Both the position numbers and the translations under genes were made by a program. A DNA stretch of 64,000 bases from Pigmentiphaga litoralis (GTDB lineage Bacteria > Pseudomonadota > Gammaproteobacteria > Burkholderiales > Burkholderiaceae_B), in assembly GCF_013408655.1 (NCBI RefSeq), contig NZ_JACCBP010000001.1, positions 3,658,001 through 3,722,000 of the forward strand, read 5' to 3'. This document shows positions 15,791 to 24,766 of this stretch, one piece after another (the first letter of the stretch is position 1; the number at the start of each line of letters is the position of its first letter). The notes beneath the pieces are model-generated. The model made no database searches and was not told the DNA's origin. It worked only from the letters and a program-made list of their open reading frames with translations.

Positions 15791-16538
15791 GATGTGATTT
15801 CCCCAAATACACCTCGCGAACCCTGGGGTCCGAAGAAATGTCGGCAGGCGTTCCTTCCATCAACATCCGCCCTTGCACCAGCACATTGATCCGCTCTGCG
15901 AAACGGAAGACCAGCTTCATGTCGTGTTCGATGATAAGGATGGCGATAGCGTCCGGCAGCGCGGCAATGACATCCAGCACGAGATGGGAGTCGGCAGGCG
16001 GCACGCCCGCCGCGGGCTCGTCCAGCAACAGGACCTTCGGCTGCAAGGCGAGCGCAATGGCGATTTCGACAAGACGCTGACGGCCATAGGCAAGCTCCGA
16101 CACGCGGCGGCCGGCATGTTCCGTCATTGCCAGCCTGCCCAGGATCTCCATGGCGGATTCGGCGGCATCGCGCTGGGCGCGGGCGCCACCGAACAACTTT
16201 CCGCCTTGCCCGCGATGCTCCAGGACGGCAAGCTGCACGTTCTCGAGCACCGTCGACTCGCGGAGCAGGGTATTGAGCTGAAAGGTGCGGGCAATGCCCC
16301 GCTTCACCCGGCGATGCATGGGCACCTGGCTGACGTCTTCGCCGTTCAACCAGACGGTTCCCGAGGTCGGCATGACCTGCCCGGTCAGCAGATTGAGGAA
16401 CGTCGTCTTGCCTGCCCCGTTGGGTCCGATCAATGCGCGCCGGTCGCCGGCCTTCATCGCAAAGTCCACGTGATCGGTGGCCACGAACGCGCCGTACTGA
16501 CGGCACAAGCCGCGTGTCTCGATGACGGCATCGGTCAT
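15783..16538 (-). CDS. livG: Branched-chain-type ABC transporter ATPase LivG
   Basis: A 251-aa ABC ATPase with Walker A GPNGAGKTT, the LivG-type RTFQLNTLLRESTVLENV segment, signature LAYGRQRLVEIA (the LivG variant in place of LSGGQ), Walker B KVLLLDEPAAGVPP, and H-loop IEHDM. The AGVPP replaces the usual AGLNP. The ATG at 16538 forms an ATGA overlap with the livM stop and has a GGGAGA site; the longer frame to 16583 would run into livM. Confidence 0.95.
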   Translation of the reverse strand: MTDAVIETRGLCRQYGAFVATDHVDFAMKAGDRRALIGPNGAGKTTFLNLLTGQVMPTSGTVWLNGEDVSQVPMHRRVKRGIARTFQLNTLLRESTVLENVQLAVLEHRGQGGKLFGGARAQRDAAESAMEILGRLAMTEHAGRRVSELAYGRQRLVEIAIALALQPKVLLLDEPAAGVPPADSHLVLDVIAALPDAIAILIIEHDMKLVFRFAERINVLVQGRMLMEGTPADISSDPRVREVYLGKSHHG

Positions 16539-17524
16539 GACACGTCTCCCTTGCGCGCGATGCGCCGCCGCACCGCATCGCACATTCCCAGCAGGCCGCC
16601 GCGGTTGAACAGCACCAGCACGAGCAGCAGCAGGCCGATCCAGAACAGCCAGAATGCCGGCTGGTCTTTCGACAACGTGTCCTGCGCCACCATGTAGACG
16701 ACCACGCCCACAAAGGCTCCATAGATCCGGCCGACGCCGCCCATCACCAGCATGACGATGGCGGTGCCGGACAGCTCAAGGCTGAACACGGACAGCGACA
16801 CGAATTGATTGGTCTGTGCCGACAACGCACCTGCCACGCCGGCCAGCGCGCTGCTGATCGTGAATGCGGTCAGCCGGCGTCCCCACACCGACACGCCCAA
16901 GGCCTGCATGCGCGCCGGGTTCTGCCGGATGCCGACCAGCGACCGGCCAAAGGGTGCGTTGATCAGGTGACGCACCAGCATCCAGCCCAGGGCCAGCACG
17001 ACGAGGCTGTACACATAGGCGGTCTTGCCGAACATGTCGAAATCGAAGTGCCCCAGCACGGGCGAGACCACCATCCCCTGGAGGCCGTCCGCCCCGCCGG
17101 TGATCCCGGTGGCATGGTTCGCCAGTTCCAGCAATAGCAGCGAGACGGCCATGCCAAGCATCAGCAAGGCCAGGCCCTTGGTCCGCAGGATCACCGCGCC
17201 TGCGACGGTGCCCAGCAGGCCGGCGACCAGCCCGGCAGCAAGCAGGCCTGTCAGCGGCTCGCTCCATCCGTACCGGGCAAGGAGGCCGGCCGTGTAGGCG
17301 CCGGCGCCAAAGTACGCCGCGTGGCCCAGCGTCACGATGCCGCCGTATCCCAGCAGCAGATCGAACGACAGGACATACAGCACCATGATGAGAATCTGCG
17401 AACCCAGCTGAAGGTATTGCGGCAGCAAGGCATACGCTGCCAGCGCAAGCAGCCAGGGCAAGGCTTCGATCGGCCGCAAGCGCCGGGCCGACAACAGTTG
17501 ATCGATTGCGGATTGAGGAGTCAT
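16535..17524 (-). CDS. livM: Branched-chain-type ABC transporter permease LivM
   Basis: A 329-aa inner-membrane permease with 8-10 hydrophobic segments. Characteristic motifs are LSFDLLLGYGGIVTLGHAAYFGAGAYTA, LRTKGLALLMLGMA, and GIRQNPARMQALGVSV, the cytoplasmic loop that contacts the ATPases, then GALSAQTNQFVSLSVF. It pairs with LivH to form the translocation pore. It overlaps livH and livG by 4 bases at each end. Confidence 0.95.
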   Translation of the reverse strand: MTPQSAIDQLLSARRLRPIEALPWLLALAAYALLPQYLQLGSQILIMVLYVLSFDLLLGYGGIVTLGHAAYFGAGAYTAGLLARYGWSEPLTGLLAAGLVAGLLGTVAGAVILRTKGLALLMLGMAVSLLLLELANHATGITGGADGLQGMVVSPVLGHFDFDMFGKTAYVYSLVVLALGWMLVRHLINAPFGRSLVGIRQNPARMQALGVSVWGRRLTAFTISSALAGVAGALSAQTNQFVSLSVFSLELSGTAIVMLVMGGVGRIYGAFVGVVVYMVAQDTLSKDQPAFWLFWIGLLLLVLVLFNRGGLLGMCDAVRRRIARKGDVS

Positions 17525-18393
17525 ATGCGCCCGAAGAGGCCGCCAGGCCGTGCCAGAAGAATGAGGAACAACGCGACATAGATGAAGATGCCGCCGAACT
17601 CGGGTGCCAGGATCTTGCAGGCCGAGTCGCCAATACCAAGCAGCAGCGCAGCCAGGAACGGGCCTTTGACCGATCCCAGGCCGCCCACGGCAACGACGAT
17701 AAGGAAGTAGACGAGATGCTTGAGCGGGTATTCCGGCTCGATCGCCAGCACATCGGCGCCCAGCGCGCCGCCAAGCGCCGCCAGCACGCTGCCCAGAACG
17801 AACACGACGGCAAACAGCTGCTTGCTGTTCACGCCGATGGCCTCGGCCATGGCCCGGTTATCCACCGCGGCCCGGATACGCGCGCCAACAAGCGTCTTTT
17901 CGATCGTCAGCCACAGTGCGGCAAACACCAGGCCTCCGGTCAGGATCAGAAAGATCCGATAGATCGGGAACGAAAAGCCCGCGCCTGGGGAGAGCTGGCC
18001 CGATATTGCGGCGGGGACCATGACCCTGACGGGCTGCGCCCCAAAGGCCAGATGGGCGACCGCCGTCGTGATGAAGATCAACCCCATGCTGAGCACCACC
18101 TGGTCCAGCTCTGTCGCGCGATAGATGCGTGTGTACAGCAGGCGCTCCAGGACGAGACTGACCACGCCGACCGCCAGGCACGCCAGGATGACCGCGAACC
18201 CGAACGGCACCGACAGGCGGTCCATGATCATCACCAGGAAGTAGCCGCCGGCAACGGCGAACGCACCGTGCGCCAGGTTGGCGACACCCAGCAATCCCAT
18301 CGTGACCGACAGGCCGACCGACGTCATATAGAGCACCATGGCGTAGGCCGTGCCGCTGAAAGCGATACTGACCAAGATAGTTAAGGCGTCCAA
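17521..18393 (-). CDS. livH: Branched-chain-type ABC transporter permease LivH (TTG start)
   Basis: A 290-aa permease with about eight membrane helices and the LivH signatures GLLGVANLAHGAFAVAGGYF and AAVDNRAMAEAIGVNSKQLFAVVFVLG (the ATPase-contact loop), plus the C-terminal VAVGGLGSVKGPFLAALLLG. The start codon is TTG at 18393, supported by an AAAGGACGAGAG stretch immediately upstream; the next ATG would remove the first membrane helix. The receptor gene ends 42 bases upstream, and its stop to livH gap has no hairpin, so the operon is continuous. Confidence 0.93.
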   Translation of the reverse strand: MDALTILVSIAFSGTAYAMVLYMTSVGLSVTMGLLGVANLAHGAFAVAGGYFLVMIMDRLSVPFGFAVILACLAVGVVSLVLERLLYTRIYRATELDQVVLSMGLIFITTAVAHLAFGAQPVRVMVPAAISGQLSPGAGFSFPIYRIFLILTGGLVFAALWLTIEKTLVGARIRAAVDNRAMAEAIGVNSKQLFAVVFVLGSVLAALGGALGADVLAIEPEYPLKHLVYFLIVVAVGGLGSVKGPFLAALLLGIGDSACKILAPEFGGIFIYVALFLILLARPGGLFGRI

Positions 18394-18435
18394 GCTCTCG
18401 TCCTTTTATCGATGCAGGGAATCAGGCGTTGACCT

Positions 18436-19638
18436 TCACTTCTCCGGATTCACGGCTTTCCACGGATCCTTGACGTCCTTGACCACGTCGAACACCACGT
18501 TCTCGTACCGGTCGCCCACCTTCTGGATGCGCGCCATGCTGACGTCATGGACGATGTCACGCGTTTCCGGATCGATCGAGATCGATCCTGCCGGCGTGTT
18601 GGAAGACTTCCAGTTCTTGAGCACGTCCATGGCTTGCTCGGACGTGAACGTCGCGCCATGCTTCTTGATGATTCCGTAGACGGCTTCCATGCCGTTCCAG
18701 GCCGCAACGGCGGGCAGGTCCGGGTAGGCGTCCTGGCCGTAGGCCTTCTTGAAGGCGCTCAGGAATGCCTGGGCGCTTGGGCGGGAATCCGTAGCGATGT
18801 AGACGGCGCTGTTGATCATGCCGACGGACGACGGACCGGTTTGCGGCAACTGCTGGTCAGACACGTTCTGCGCGGTGCTGAGCAACTGCACGCCAGCGTC
18901 CTGCAGTCCCGAGTCGCGGAACGCCTTCATGGTCGCGATGCTCGGTGCGCCGCTCAAGGTGAACACGAAAAGCGACTTCGGCGCGGCGGCCTTGATGCGC
19001 GCCATCGCGGGCAGGTAGTCGGTCGTTGCCATGGGCGTGCGGTCCGAGCCGACCAGCTTGCCGCCGTTGTCTTCGAAGCCGCGCTTGAAACCCGCCTCCA
19101 TGTCGTGGCCAGCCGCGTAATCCGCGACCAGGGTGTACGCACTGTTGATGTTGTTCTTGGCGGCCCAGGCGCCCACCGTGTAGGCCATCTGCCAATTGGC
19201 ATACGACATTCTGACGAAGTACGGCGATGACCGGGTCAAGGACCCCGTGGTCGCGTTCATGATGATGGTCGGCACTTTGGCTTCGGTAGAAATCGGAGCG
19301 ATCGTCAATGCCTGGGGACTCAGCGTGACGCCAGCCAGCAACTGCACTTTGTCCCGCACCACCAGTTCCTGCGCCAGCCGCTTGGTGCGGTCGGGATTGC
19401 TGCCGTCGTCACGCTTGATCAACTCCACATTCACACCCGCCGGAAGATCCTTCTTGTGAAGCGCGACGTACAGGTCAGCGCCACGCGCCATGCTTTCCCC
19501 GATGTCTGCACCCGCTCCCGTCAGACCGACGACCAATCCGACCTTGACCGTCTTGTCCGCCGCCATGCTGGAAGCCGTCGCCGCGAGGCTCAGCACGCCT
19601 GCACCAAAAACGAATCCCAATCGTGACCATTTAGACAT
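18436..19638 (-). CDS. Branched-chain-type ABC transporter substrate-binding protein
   Basis: A 400-aa periplasmic receptor of the LivJ/LivK type. A signal peptide (MSKWSRLGFVFGAGVLSLAATASSMAAD) is followed by KTVKVGLVVGLTGAGADIGESMARGADLY and the GVTLSPQALTIAPISTEAKVP lobe. Receptors with this sequence style often carry aromatic acids in Burkholderiales; the ligand here is unknown. The ATG at 19638 has a GAGGAGT site lying between it and an upstream ATG at 19653, which rules the latter out. It is the first gene of the importer operon and is divergent from the TetR gene. Confidence 0.94.
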   Translation of the reverse strand: MSKWSRLGFVFGAGVLSLAATASSMAADKTVKVGLVVGLTGAGADIGESMARGADLYVALHKKDLPAGVNVELIKRDDGSNPDRTKRLAQELVVRDKVQLLAGVTLSPQALTIAPISTEAKVPTIIMNATTGSLTRSSPYFVRMSYANWQMAYTVGAWAAKNNINSAYTLVADYAAGHDMEAGFKRGFEDNGGKLVGSDRTPMATTDYLPAMARIKAAAPKSLFVFTLSGAPSIATMKAFRDSGLQDAGVQLLSTAQNVSDQQLPQTGPSSVGMINSAVYIATDSRPSAQAFLSAFKKAYGQDAYPDLPAVAAWNGMEAVYGIIKKHGATFTSEQAMDVLKNWKSSNTPAGSISIDPETRDIVHDVSMARIQKVGDRYENVVFDVVKDVKDPWKAVNPEK

Positions 19639-19709
19639 TTCCGCACTCCTCATGCACTAGGTTGGTTCATTCGAGAGCAGCGCATCCACAGGGATGCACC
19701 ATAGCGTTC

Positions 19710-19740
19710 TAATTTACGTAGAAAGCTTAGTGACAAAGCT
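19710..19740. promoter_or_regulatory. Candidate TetR site 1: TAATTTACGT and TTAGTGACAA
   Basis: In the 272-base divergent gap between the receptor gene and tetR lie TAATTTACGT (19710-19719) and, 7 bases on, TTAGTGACAA. Both elements recur on the other side of tetR (minus strand around 20732-20750), where TAATTTACGT runs directly into TTAGTGTCAA. Shared, otherwise rare AT-rich words on both sides of a regulator suggest operator elements. The rest of the gap shows nothing else clear. Confidence 0.45.
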
Positions 19741-19910
19741 ATTTTCGTGCCAGAAGAATTCGACCGGATCGCCGGTTTTCAGGGAAAGCACTGAGAGCTC
19801 GACAAGGTCCCGGCGCATCCGCGCTTTCGCGACGGACGACATGGCGTAAGCTCTGTGCCGGGTACGCTGCCGCGTGCCTGTTCCGTCCTGTCATTTCGCT
19901 TGTTCAGACC

Positions 19911-20666
19911 ATGAGCCCACATACCCCTGCGCCACCCCCGACGTCGGGACCGAAACGTGAACCCACCGCGCGCCGCGCCAGCCCCCGCAGTGAACTGCAG
20001 CGCCAATCCATCCTGGATGCCGCCTCGCGCCTCTTCATCGAGAAGGGGTTCGGCGGCACCAACCTGAATGACATTGCCGATGTGCTGGGTGTCAGCCGCA
20101 CGGCGCTCTACTACTACTTCCGCAGCAAGGAAGCGATCCTTGAAGCACTGACCGAGGACGTGACCGAGGCGGCGAGCGCGCTGGCCAGTTCGGTGTCGGT
20201 GCGCGATGGCATGCCGCCCGAAGCAGCGCTGCGCCAGCTGGTCATCCAGCACGCCACGCTGATCCTGACGCATACCCTGCAGTTCCGCGTGGTGGAGCGC
20301 AGCGAAAAGGACCTGCCGGCGGAACGGCGGGCTGCGGCCCAGGCGGCGCGGCGCGCGTTGCTCGAACACTTTGTCGACGTGATCGAACGGGGCGTGGCCA
20401 GTGGCGACTTCCGGGCGCCGGATGCGCGGGTCGCGGCGTTTGCGATTCTGGGCATGTGCAATTGGTCGGCGTGGTGGTTCAAGCCCGATGCCGGGATGCC
20501 GGCCGAAGACGTGGCCAAGTCGCTGGCGGAATTCGCGATGCGGTCGCTGCTGCGAGACGATGGGCGGCCGCCGCCACCGGCCACCATGGCGGAGTCGATC
20601 GGGATGCTGCAGGAAGGCTTGGCCCGGTTGGCCGAGCAGGTGGACGCCAGCACGCGACGCCGCTGA
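19911..20666 (+). CDS. TetR-family transcriptional regulator
   Basis: A 251-aa TetR regulator, somewhat longer than average because of a Pro-rich, disordered N-terminus (about 25 residues) and a C-terminal extension. The helix-turn-helix is classical: QSILDAASRLFIEKGFGGTNLNDIADVLGVSRTALYYYFRSKEAILEAL. The ligand domain follows, with WSAWWFKPD typical of the TetR_C_33-like/KstR2-like subgroup linked to acyl-CoA ligands. It lies between the Liv importer (divergent) and the aryl-CoA ligase operon (same strand), so an acyl-CoA effector is plausible. Confidence 0.92.
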   Translation: MSPHTPAPPPTSGPKREPTARRASPRSELQRQSILDAASRLFIEKGFGGTNLNDIADVLGVSRTALYYYFRSKEAILEALTEDVTEAASALASSVSVRDGMPPEAALRQLVIQHATLILTHTLQFRVVERSEKDLPAERRAAAQAARRALLEHFVDVIERGVASGDFRAPDARVAAFAILGMCNWSAWWFKPDAGMPAEDVAKSLAEFAMRSLLRDDGRPPPPATMAESIGMLQEGLARLAEQVDASTRRR

Positions 20667-20731
20667 CGGCGTTTGATCGACGGGGCCGGCCGCCTGCCAG
20701 GACGACCGCCTCCGCACCCGCCCTATTCGGG

Positions 20732-20767
20732 TTGACACTAACGTAAATTAATTCACACAAGTGTCAA
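20732..20767. promoter_or_regulatory. Inverted repeat TTGACACT-N20-AGTGTCAA (candidate TetR site 2)
   Basis: TTGACACT at 20732-20739 and AGTGTCAA at 20760-20767 are perfect 8-bp inverted arms 20 bases apart, ending 9 bases before the ATG at 20777. The inner part contains ACGTAAATTA, the reverse complement of the TAATTTACGT found upstream of the Liv importer. The left arm doubles as a consensus -35 (TTGACA), though no good -10 follows at 16-18 bases. It probably controls the plus-strand operon. Confidence 0.6.
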
Positions 20768-20776
20768 AACGAGCCT

Positions 20777-22102
20777 ATGATTGACTCCAGTTCAATCACG
20801 GGCGCCGCATGCCGGCTGTCGATCATGACCTCCCAAGACACGTCCACCCCCGCCGCGCAGGCCACCGCCGGCCTGCTCAACACTGACTGGAATCCGCGCG
20901 GTCTGCCCGACGGCGTGACAACCACAAACGTCGTGCTGCGCACCGATGATGGCGCGGCCACTGGCGGGTCGCTGTACACGCCGGACACACCCACCGACAC
21001 CGTCGTCTGCGTCATGCATCCGCGTGAATTCATGGCCTGCCATTACCTGATCCCGGACATCGTCGGCGCGGGCTATGCGGCCTGGTCGCAGTCGCCGCGG
21101 TCGGTGGGCAACGACCTGCGCCTGGAACACGAAATCGCCTTGCACGACGTGGCAGCCGGGCTGGCTGAGCTGAAGCGGCGCGGCTACCGGCGCATCGTGT
21201 TGCTGGGCAATTCGGGGGGCGCGGGACTGTATGCGCTGTACACGCAGCAGTCCGCCCTGCCGGGTGCGGAGCGGATCACCCGCACGCCGGGTGGCCGTTC
21301 CACGGGCCTGGCGGAACTGGACATGCCGCAGGTGGATGGCCTGGTGCTGGTCGGGCCGCATCCCGGCCAGGGCGCGCTGCTCATGAACTGCATCGATCCG
21401 TCGGTCGCGGATGAAGCCGATCCGCTGTCGGTGGACGCGTCGCTCGATCCGCTCGCGCCGGCCAATGGCTATGGTGGCCCCAAAGGCACTCAGTACACGG
21501 ATGACTTCGTCGAACGCTATCGCGTGGCGCAGCGCCGCCGCGTCGAACGGCTCGACAAGCTGGCGCATCAGTTGATCGACACCCGCCTGGCCGCGCGCAA
21601 GCGTGTCAAGGCGGCCGGCCCCGATGCGTCGCCCGAGGACCGCCGCGCGGCCGCCCACACGCCCATCATCAACGTGTGGCGCACCGATGGCGACCTGCGC
21701 TGTTTCGACTTGAGCAAGGATCCGTCGGACCGCGCCTTCGGGTCGCTGTGGGGCCGTGATCCCTACGCGTCCAACTATGGCGCGGTGGGCTTCGCGCGGC
21801 AGTGCACCCCAGAAAGCTGGCTGTCGACGTGGTCGGGCATCAGCTCGAACGCCACGCTGGCCAAGACGGCTCCGGCCATCACGCAGCCCGTGCTGGTGGT
21901 CGAGTACACGGGCGACCAGGCCTGCTTTCCCGGTGACGTGCGCGCCATCGTGGATGCCATCGGTTCGCACGACAAACGCCATGAACGCATCCGCGGTGAC
22001 CACCACGGACGAGCGCTCAAGGAAGGCGAAGCGCCGGGCCGGCTCGAGGCCGGACGGCTGCTGGCCGACTGGCTGCGCGCCACCTTCCCCGCTTCGTTGT
22101 AA
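20777..22102 (+). CDS. Alpha/beta-hydrolase-like protein, first gene of the aryl-CoA operon
   Basis: A 441-aa alpha/beta-hydrolase-like protein. VLLRTDDGAATGGSLYTP and VVCVMHPREFMACHYL form the first strands; the nucleophile elbow appears as LLGNSGGAGLYALY (GNSGG, serine in GxSxG), and QPVLVVEYTGDQACFPGD and IRGDHHGRAL could supply the acidic residue and histidine. It is much longer than a minimal hydrolase, with an inserted cap between about 150 and 300. A thioesterase or ester hydrolase role for an aryl-CoA pathway is inferred. The start is ambiguous: ATG 20777 has an ACGAG site, but ATG 20825 removes a 16-residue leader that looks non-conserved. Confidence 0.78.
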   Translation: MIDSSSITGAACRLSIMTSQDTSTPAAQATAGLLNTDWNPRGLPDGVTTTNVVLRTDDGAATGGSLYTPDTPTDTVVCVMHPREFMACHYLIPDIVGAGYAAWSQSPRSVGNDLRLEHEIALHDVAAGLAELKRRGYRRIVLLGNSGGAGLYALYTQQSALPGAERITRTPGGRSTGLAELDMPQVDGLVLVGPHPGQGALLMNCIDPSVADEADPLSVDASLDPLAPANGYGGPKGTQYTDDFVERYRVAQRRRVERLDKLAHQLIDTRLAARKRVKAAGPDASPEDRRAAAHTPIINVWRTDGDLRCFDLSKDPSDRAFGSLWGRDPYASNYGAVGFARQCTPESWLSTWSGISSNATLAKTAPAITQPVLVVEYTGDQACFPGDVRAIVDAIGSHDKRHERIRGDHHGRALKEGEAPGRLEAGRLLADWLRATFPASL

Positions 22103-22124
22103 GCCCTTCTTATTGGAGTTCCGC

Positions 22125-23015
22125 ATGTCCTACATGGATCTTTCGGCGACCCGCCTGCTGTTGCAGGGTGTCGACCACACGGCGCGTCCGACCTGGAAGC
22201 TGCGCGAAACGATTGCCTTCTACCGCGACAAGCTGGGCCTGCCGCTGGTGCATGTGATCTCGGCGCGCGGCTGGGGGCCGGCCACGCATCCCGACTTCCT
22301 GCATTTCTTTTTCGATAGCGGTCACGGCAGCACCATCGCCTTTTTCTACTACCTGGGATCGGACGCGCCAGCATCGATGGCGGGCCGTGAGTTCCATGCG
22401 CCCTTGCCTGAAGATCATGTGGCCGACGCAACGCACACCGCGTGGCTGGTGGATAGCGCCGAAGCCCTGCAAGCCTGGAAGACCCGGCTGGAAAGCCATG
22501 GCCTGACGGTGTCGGTCGAGACCCGGCATGAGGTGATCGAGTCCATCTATGTGCGGGATCCGAATGGCTACTTCGTGGAGTTCACCCGCAAGCTGCGGGC
22601 GCTGGACGCCATCGACGCAACGGACGCCGCGCTGACGCTGGACGCCGCGATGCAGGCCGAAGACGCGGCCGCGCAGCGCGGGGACCGGGTCACGCACATC
22701 GACGACATCTGGGCGCGCAAGGGCGACCTGGTTGCTGCACGGCAGGCGCTGCCGCAGGGCAAGGCCGTCCGCATCTTTGTGCCCCGGGTCGATGAGTTCG
22801 CGTCGCTGGTGGACGACGCCGCAAGCCGCCCGGACTGCCGGGTCGAACGCGGGCCGGACTACACCGTGATCGAAGCCGATGCCCCGGTCGAATTCCGCCG
22901 CAAGGCGCTCGGGCTCAAGCCGGCCGTCTGGTATGGCCTGTTCACCGGCGGGCTGCAGGGCACGATCGAAACCTTCGACCGCGATGTCGTGCGGATCGTA
23001 CCGCTGGCCGCCTGA
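22125..23015 (+). CDS. VOC-superfamily protein (glyoxalase/extradiol dioxygenase fold)
   Basis: A 296-aa protein. The first half is a vicinal-oxygen-chelate module: VDHTARPTWKLRETIAFYRDKLGLPLVHV, HPDFLHFFFD, TAWLVDSAEALQAWKTRLESHGL, and the metal-site strand SIYVRDPNGYFVEFTRK with Glu. The second half (from about 165) is less clear and may be a degenerate second module. It may be a dioxygenase, lyase or isomerase. ATG 22125 has a TTGGAG site; the frame continues upstream but overlaps the preceding gene. It sits 23 bases after the hydrolase and 26 before the ligase. Confidence 0.85.
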   Translation: MSYMDLSATRLLLQGVDHTARPTWKLRETIAFYRDKLGLPLVHVISARGWGPATHPDFLHFFFDSGHGSTIAFFYYLGSDAPASMAGREFHAPLPEDHVADATHTAWLVDSAEALQAWKTRLESHGLTVSVETRHEVIESIYVRDPNGYFVEFTRKLRALDAIDATDAALTLDAAMQAEDAAAQRGDRVTHIDDIWARKGDLVAARQALPQGKAVRIFVPRVDEFASLVDDAASRPDCRVERGPDYTVIEADAPVEFRRKALGLKPAVWYGLFTGGLQGTIETFDRDVVRIVPLAA

Positions 23016-23040
23016 CGCAACGATCAGGAAGGAGACACCC

Positions 23041-24756
23041 ATGTTGCCGATACAGAATCCCCTTGAAGGGATCGTCTACCCCGATGAACCGTTGGCCAGA
23101 ACCTGGGTCGCCGCCGGCGCCTGGCAAGGCCGCACCGTGGGCGACGCGCTACGCGACACCGCCGCCGCGTATCCCGATCGACCGTCCTTCATCAGCGATG
23201 AACGCACCCTGACCTTTCGCGAGCTGGACGAGGCAACCGATCGGCTGGCCGCCGCCCTGCTTCACCTGGGCTTGCACAGCGGCGATCGCGCCATCTTCCA
23301 GATGGGCACCACGATCGACACGGTGCTGGCCCTGCTGGGCTGCTACAAGGCCGGCATCATTCCGGTCTGTTCCGTGCCGCAGCATCGCGAAGTCGAAATT
23401 GGCCAATTGACCGAACAATCTGACGCCCGCGGCTACTTCGTGCAAGCGGACATCGGGACCTTCGACCTGGTGGCGTTCGCCGGCAAGATGCGCGAACGGC
23501 ACGCGTCGCTGCAGCACCTGATCGTTGCGCGTGGCAACGATCCGGGCAACCACACATCGCTCGACGCGCTGATCGACACCATGCCGCTGGCGGCGGCGCG
23601 CGAACGCCTGGCGCAGCTCAGGCTGAGCCCGCGCGACGTGCTCAGCTTCCAATTGTCGGGCGGCACGACCGGCGTGCCCAAGATCATTCCCCGCTTTCAT
23701 GGCGAATACCTGGGCCATTCCGTCGGCTGGGCCAAGGTGTATGGCATCACGGCGGACAGCCGCGTCATCTGGTCGTTGCCCCTGCTGCACAACGCCGGCC
23801 AGCTGTATGCCCTGATCCCGCCCGTGGCACTGGGGGTCACGACCGTGCTCATGCCCAAGGTCGACGTGCCACGCATGCTGGAACTGATCGCCACGCATCG
23901 GGTGACGCATGCCTTGTCGATCGGCCCCATTGCGCCGCAGATCATGGCGTATGGCGACGTGGGCACCCATGACCTGGCGTCGCTGCGCCTGTTCGCCACC
24001 ATGAGCCGGTCCGAACAACTCGAAGCGCATCTGGGCCTGCCCTGCTCCAACCTGTTCGGCATTACCGAAGGCCTGCTGCTGGGCAGCGGGCCGGATGCGC
24101 CCGCCTTTGCGCGCCACCACACGCAAGGTGCGTCGGGCTGCCCGCTGGATGACCTGCGCCTGCTCGTGCCCGATACCGAAACGCCGGTCGAACCCGGGCA
24201 GATGGGCGAGCTGTGCTTCAAGGGCCCGTCGGCCATTCCGGGTTTCTACAAGGCGCCCGAGGCCAACGCCAAGGCATTCACGTCCGACGGCTACTACCGC
24301 ACCGGCGACATGATGACCGCCCATATCGTTGACGGCGTCACCTATTACGCGTTCGAAGGCCGCCTGCGCGACAACGTCAATCGCGGTGGCGAAAAGATCG
24401 GCTGCGAAGAAGTCGAAGGCTTCGTCAGCATGCACCCCGCCATTGCCGACGCCAAGCTGGTGCCCATGCCGGACGCCTTCTACGGCGAAAAGGGCTGCGT
24501 CTATGTCGTGCTGCGGCCGGGCCACGCGGCGCCCGACGTCAAGACACTGGGCGCCTTCCTGGTCGCGCAGGGGCTGGCCAGATACAAATGCCCCGAACGC
24601 ATCGAGATCATTGATGCCTTTCCGCTGACCCGCGTTGGCAAGGTGGACAAGCCCGCGCTCAAGGCCCGCATTGCAGCGTTGCTGGAATCGGAAACGGCCT
24701 CGTCATCCGCCGCCGCCGTCCCGGTGGCCGCTCCCCCCACCGCACTCACGACCTGA
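23041..24756 (+). CDS. Aryl-acid AMP-forming CoA ligase (EntE/salicylate-CoA ligase-like)
   Basis: A 571-aa adenylate-forming enzyme. The ATP loop is LSGGTTGVPKIIPR, followed by FGITEGLLLG (core A5), YYRTGDM (A7), and the C-terminal catalytic lysine loop PLTRVGKVDKPALK (A10). The sequence style matches 2,3-dihydroxybenzoate/salicylate adenylating enzymes. No carrier-protein domain is attached, and the next gene resembles salicylyl-CoA 5-hydroxylase, so the likely product is an aryl-CoA rather than a siderophore precursor. The last ~20 residues are an Ala/Pro-rich tail. ATG 23041 has an AAGGAGA site; a longer frame to 22879 overlaps the VOC gene. Confidence 0.9.
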   Translation: MLPIQNPLEGIVYPDEPLARTWVAAGAWQGRTVGDALRDTAAAYPDRPSFISDERTLTFRELDEATDRLAAALLHLGLHSGDRAIFQMGTTIDTVLALLGCYKAGIIPVCSVPQHREVEIGQLTEQSDARGYFVQADIGTFDLVAFAGKMRERHASLQHLIVARGNDPGNHTSLDALIDTMPLAAARERLAQLRLSPRDVLSFQLSGGTTGVPKIIPRFHGEYLGHSVGWAKVYGITADSRVIWSLPLLHNAGQLYALIPPVALGVTTVLMPKVDVPRMLELIATHRVTHALSIGPIAPQIMAYGDVGTHDLASLRLFATMSRSEQLEAHLGLPCSNLFGITEGLLLGSGPDAPAFARHHTQGASGCPLDDLRLLVPDTETPVEPGQMGELCFKGPSAIPGFYKAPEANAKAFTSDGYYRTGDMMTAHIVDGVTYYAFEGRLRDNVNRGGEKIGCEEVEGFVSMHPAIADAKLVPMPDAFYGEKGCVYVVLRPGHAAPDVKTLGAFLVAQGLARYKCPERIEIIDAFPLTRVGKVDKPALKARIAALLESETASSSAAAVPVAAPPTALTT

Positions 24757-24766
24757 AGGTGCCCGC

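Noticed and set aside
23149..24525. A 458-codon minus-strand open frame opposite the CoA ligase
   Set aside because: The ligase carries all adenylation motifs on the plus strand; this frame is a compositional shadow.
23041..24756. Siderophore biosynthesis adenylation enzyme
   Set aside because: No carrier protein, isochorismate or peptide-synthetase genes lie nearby, and the next gene is an aryl-CoA hydroxylase-like flavoprotein.
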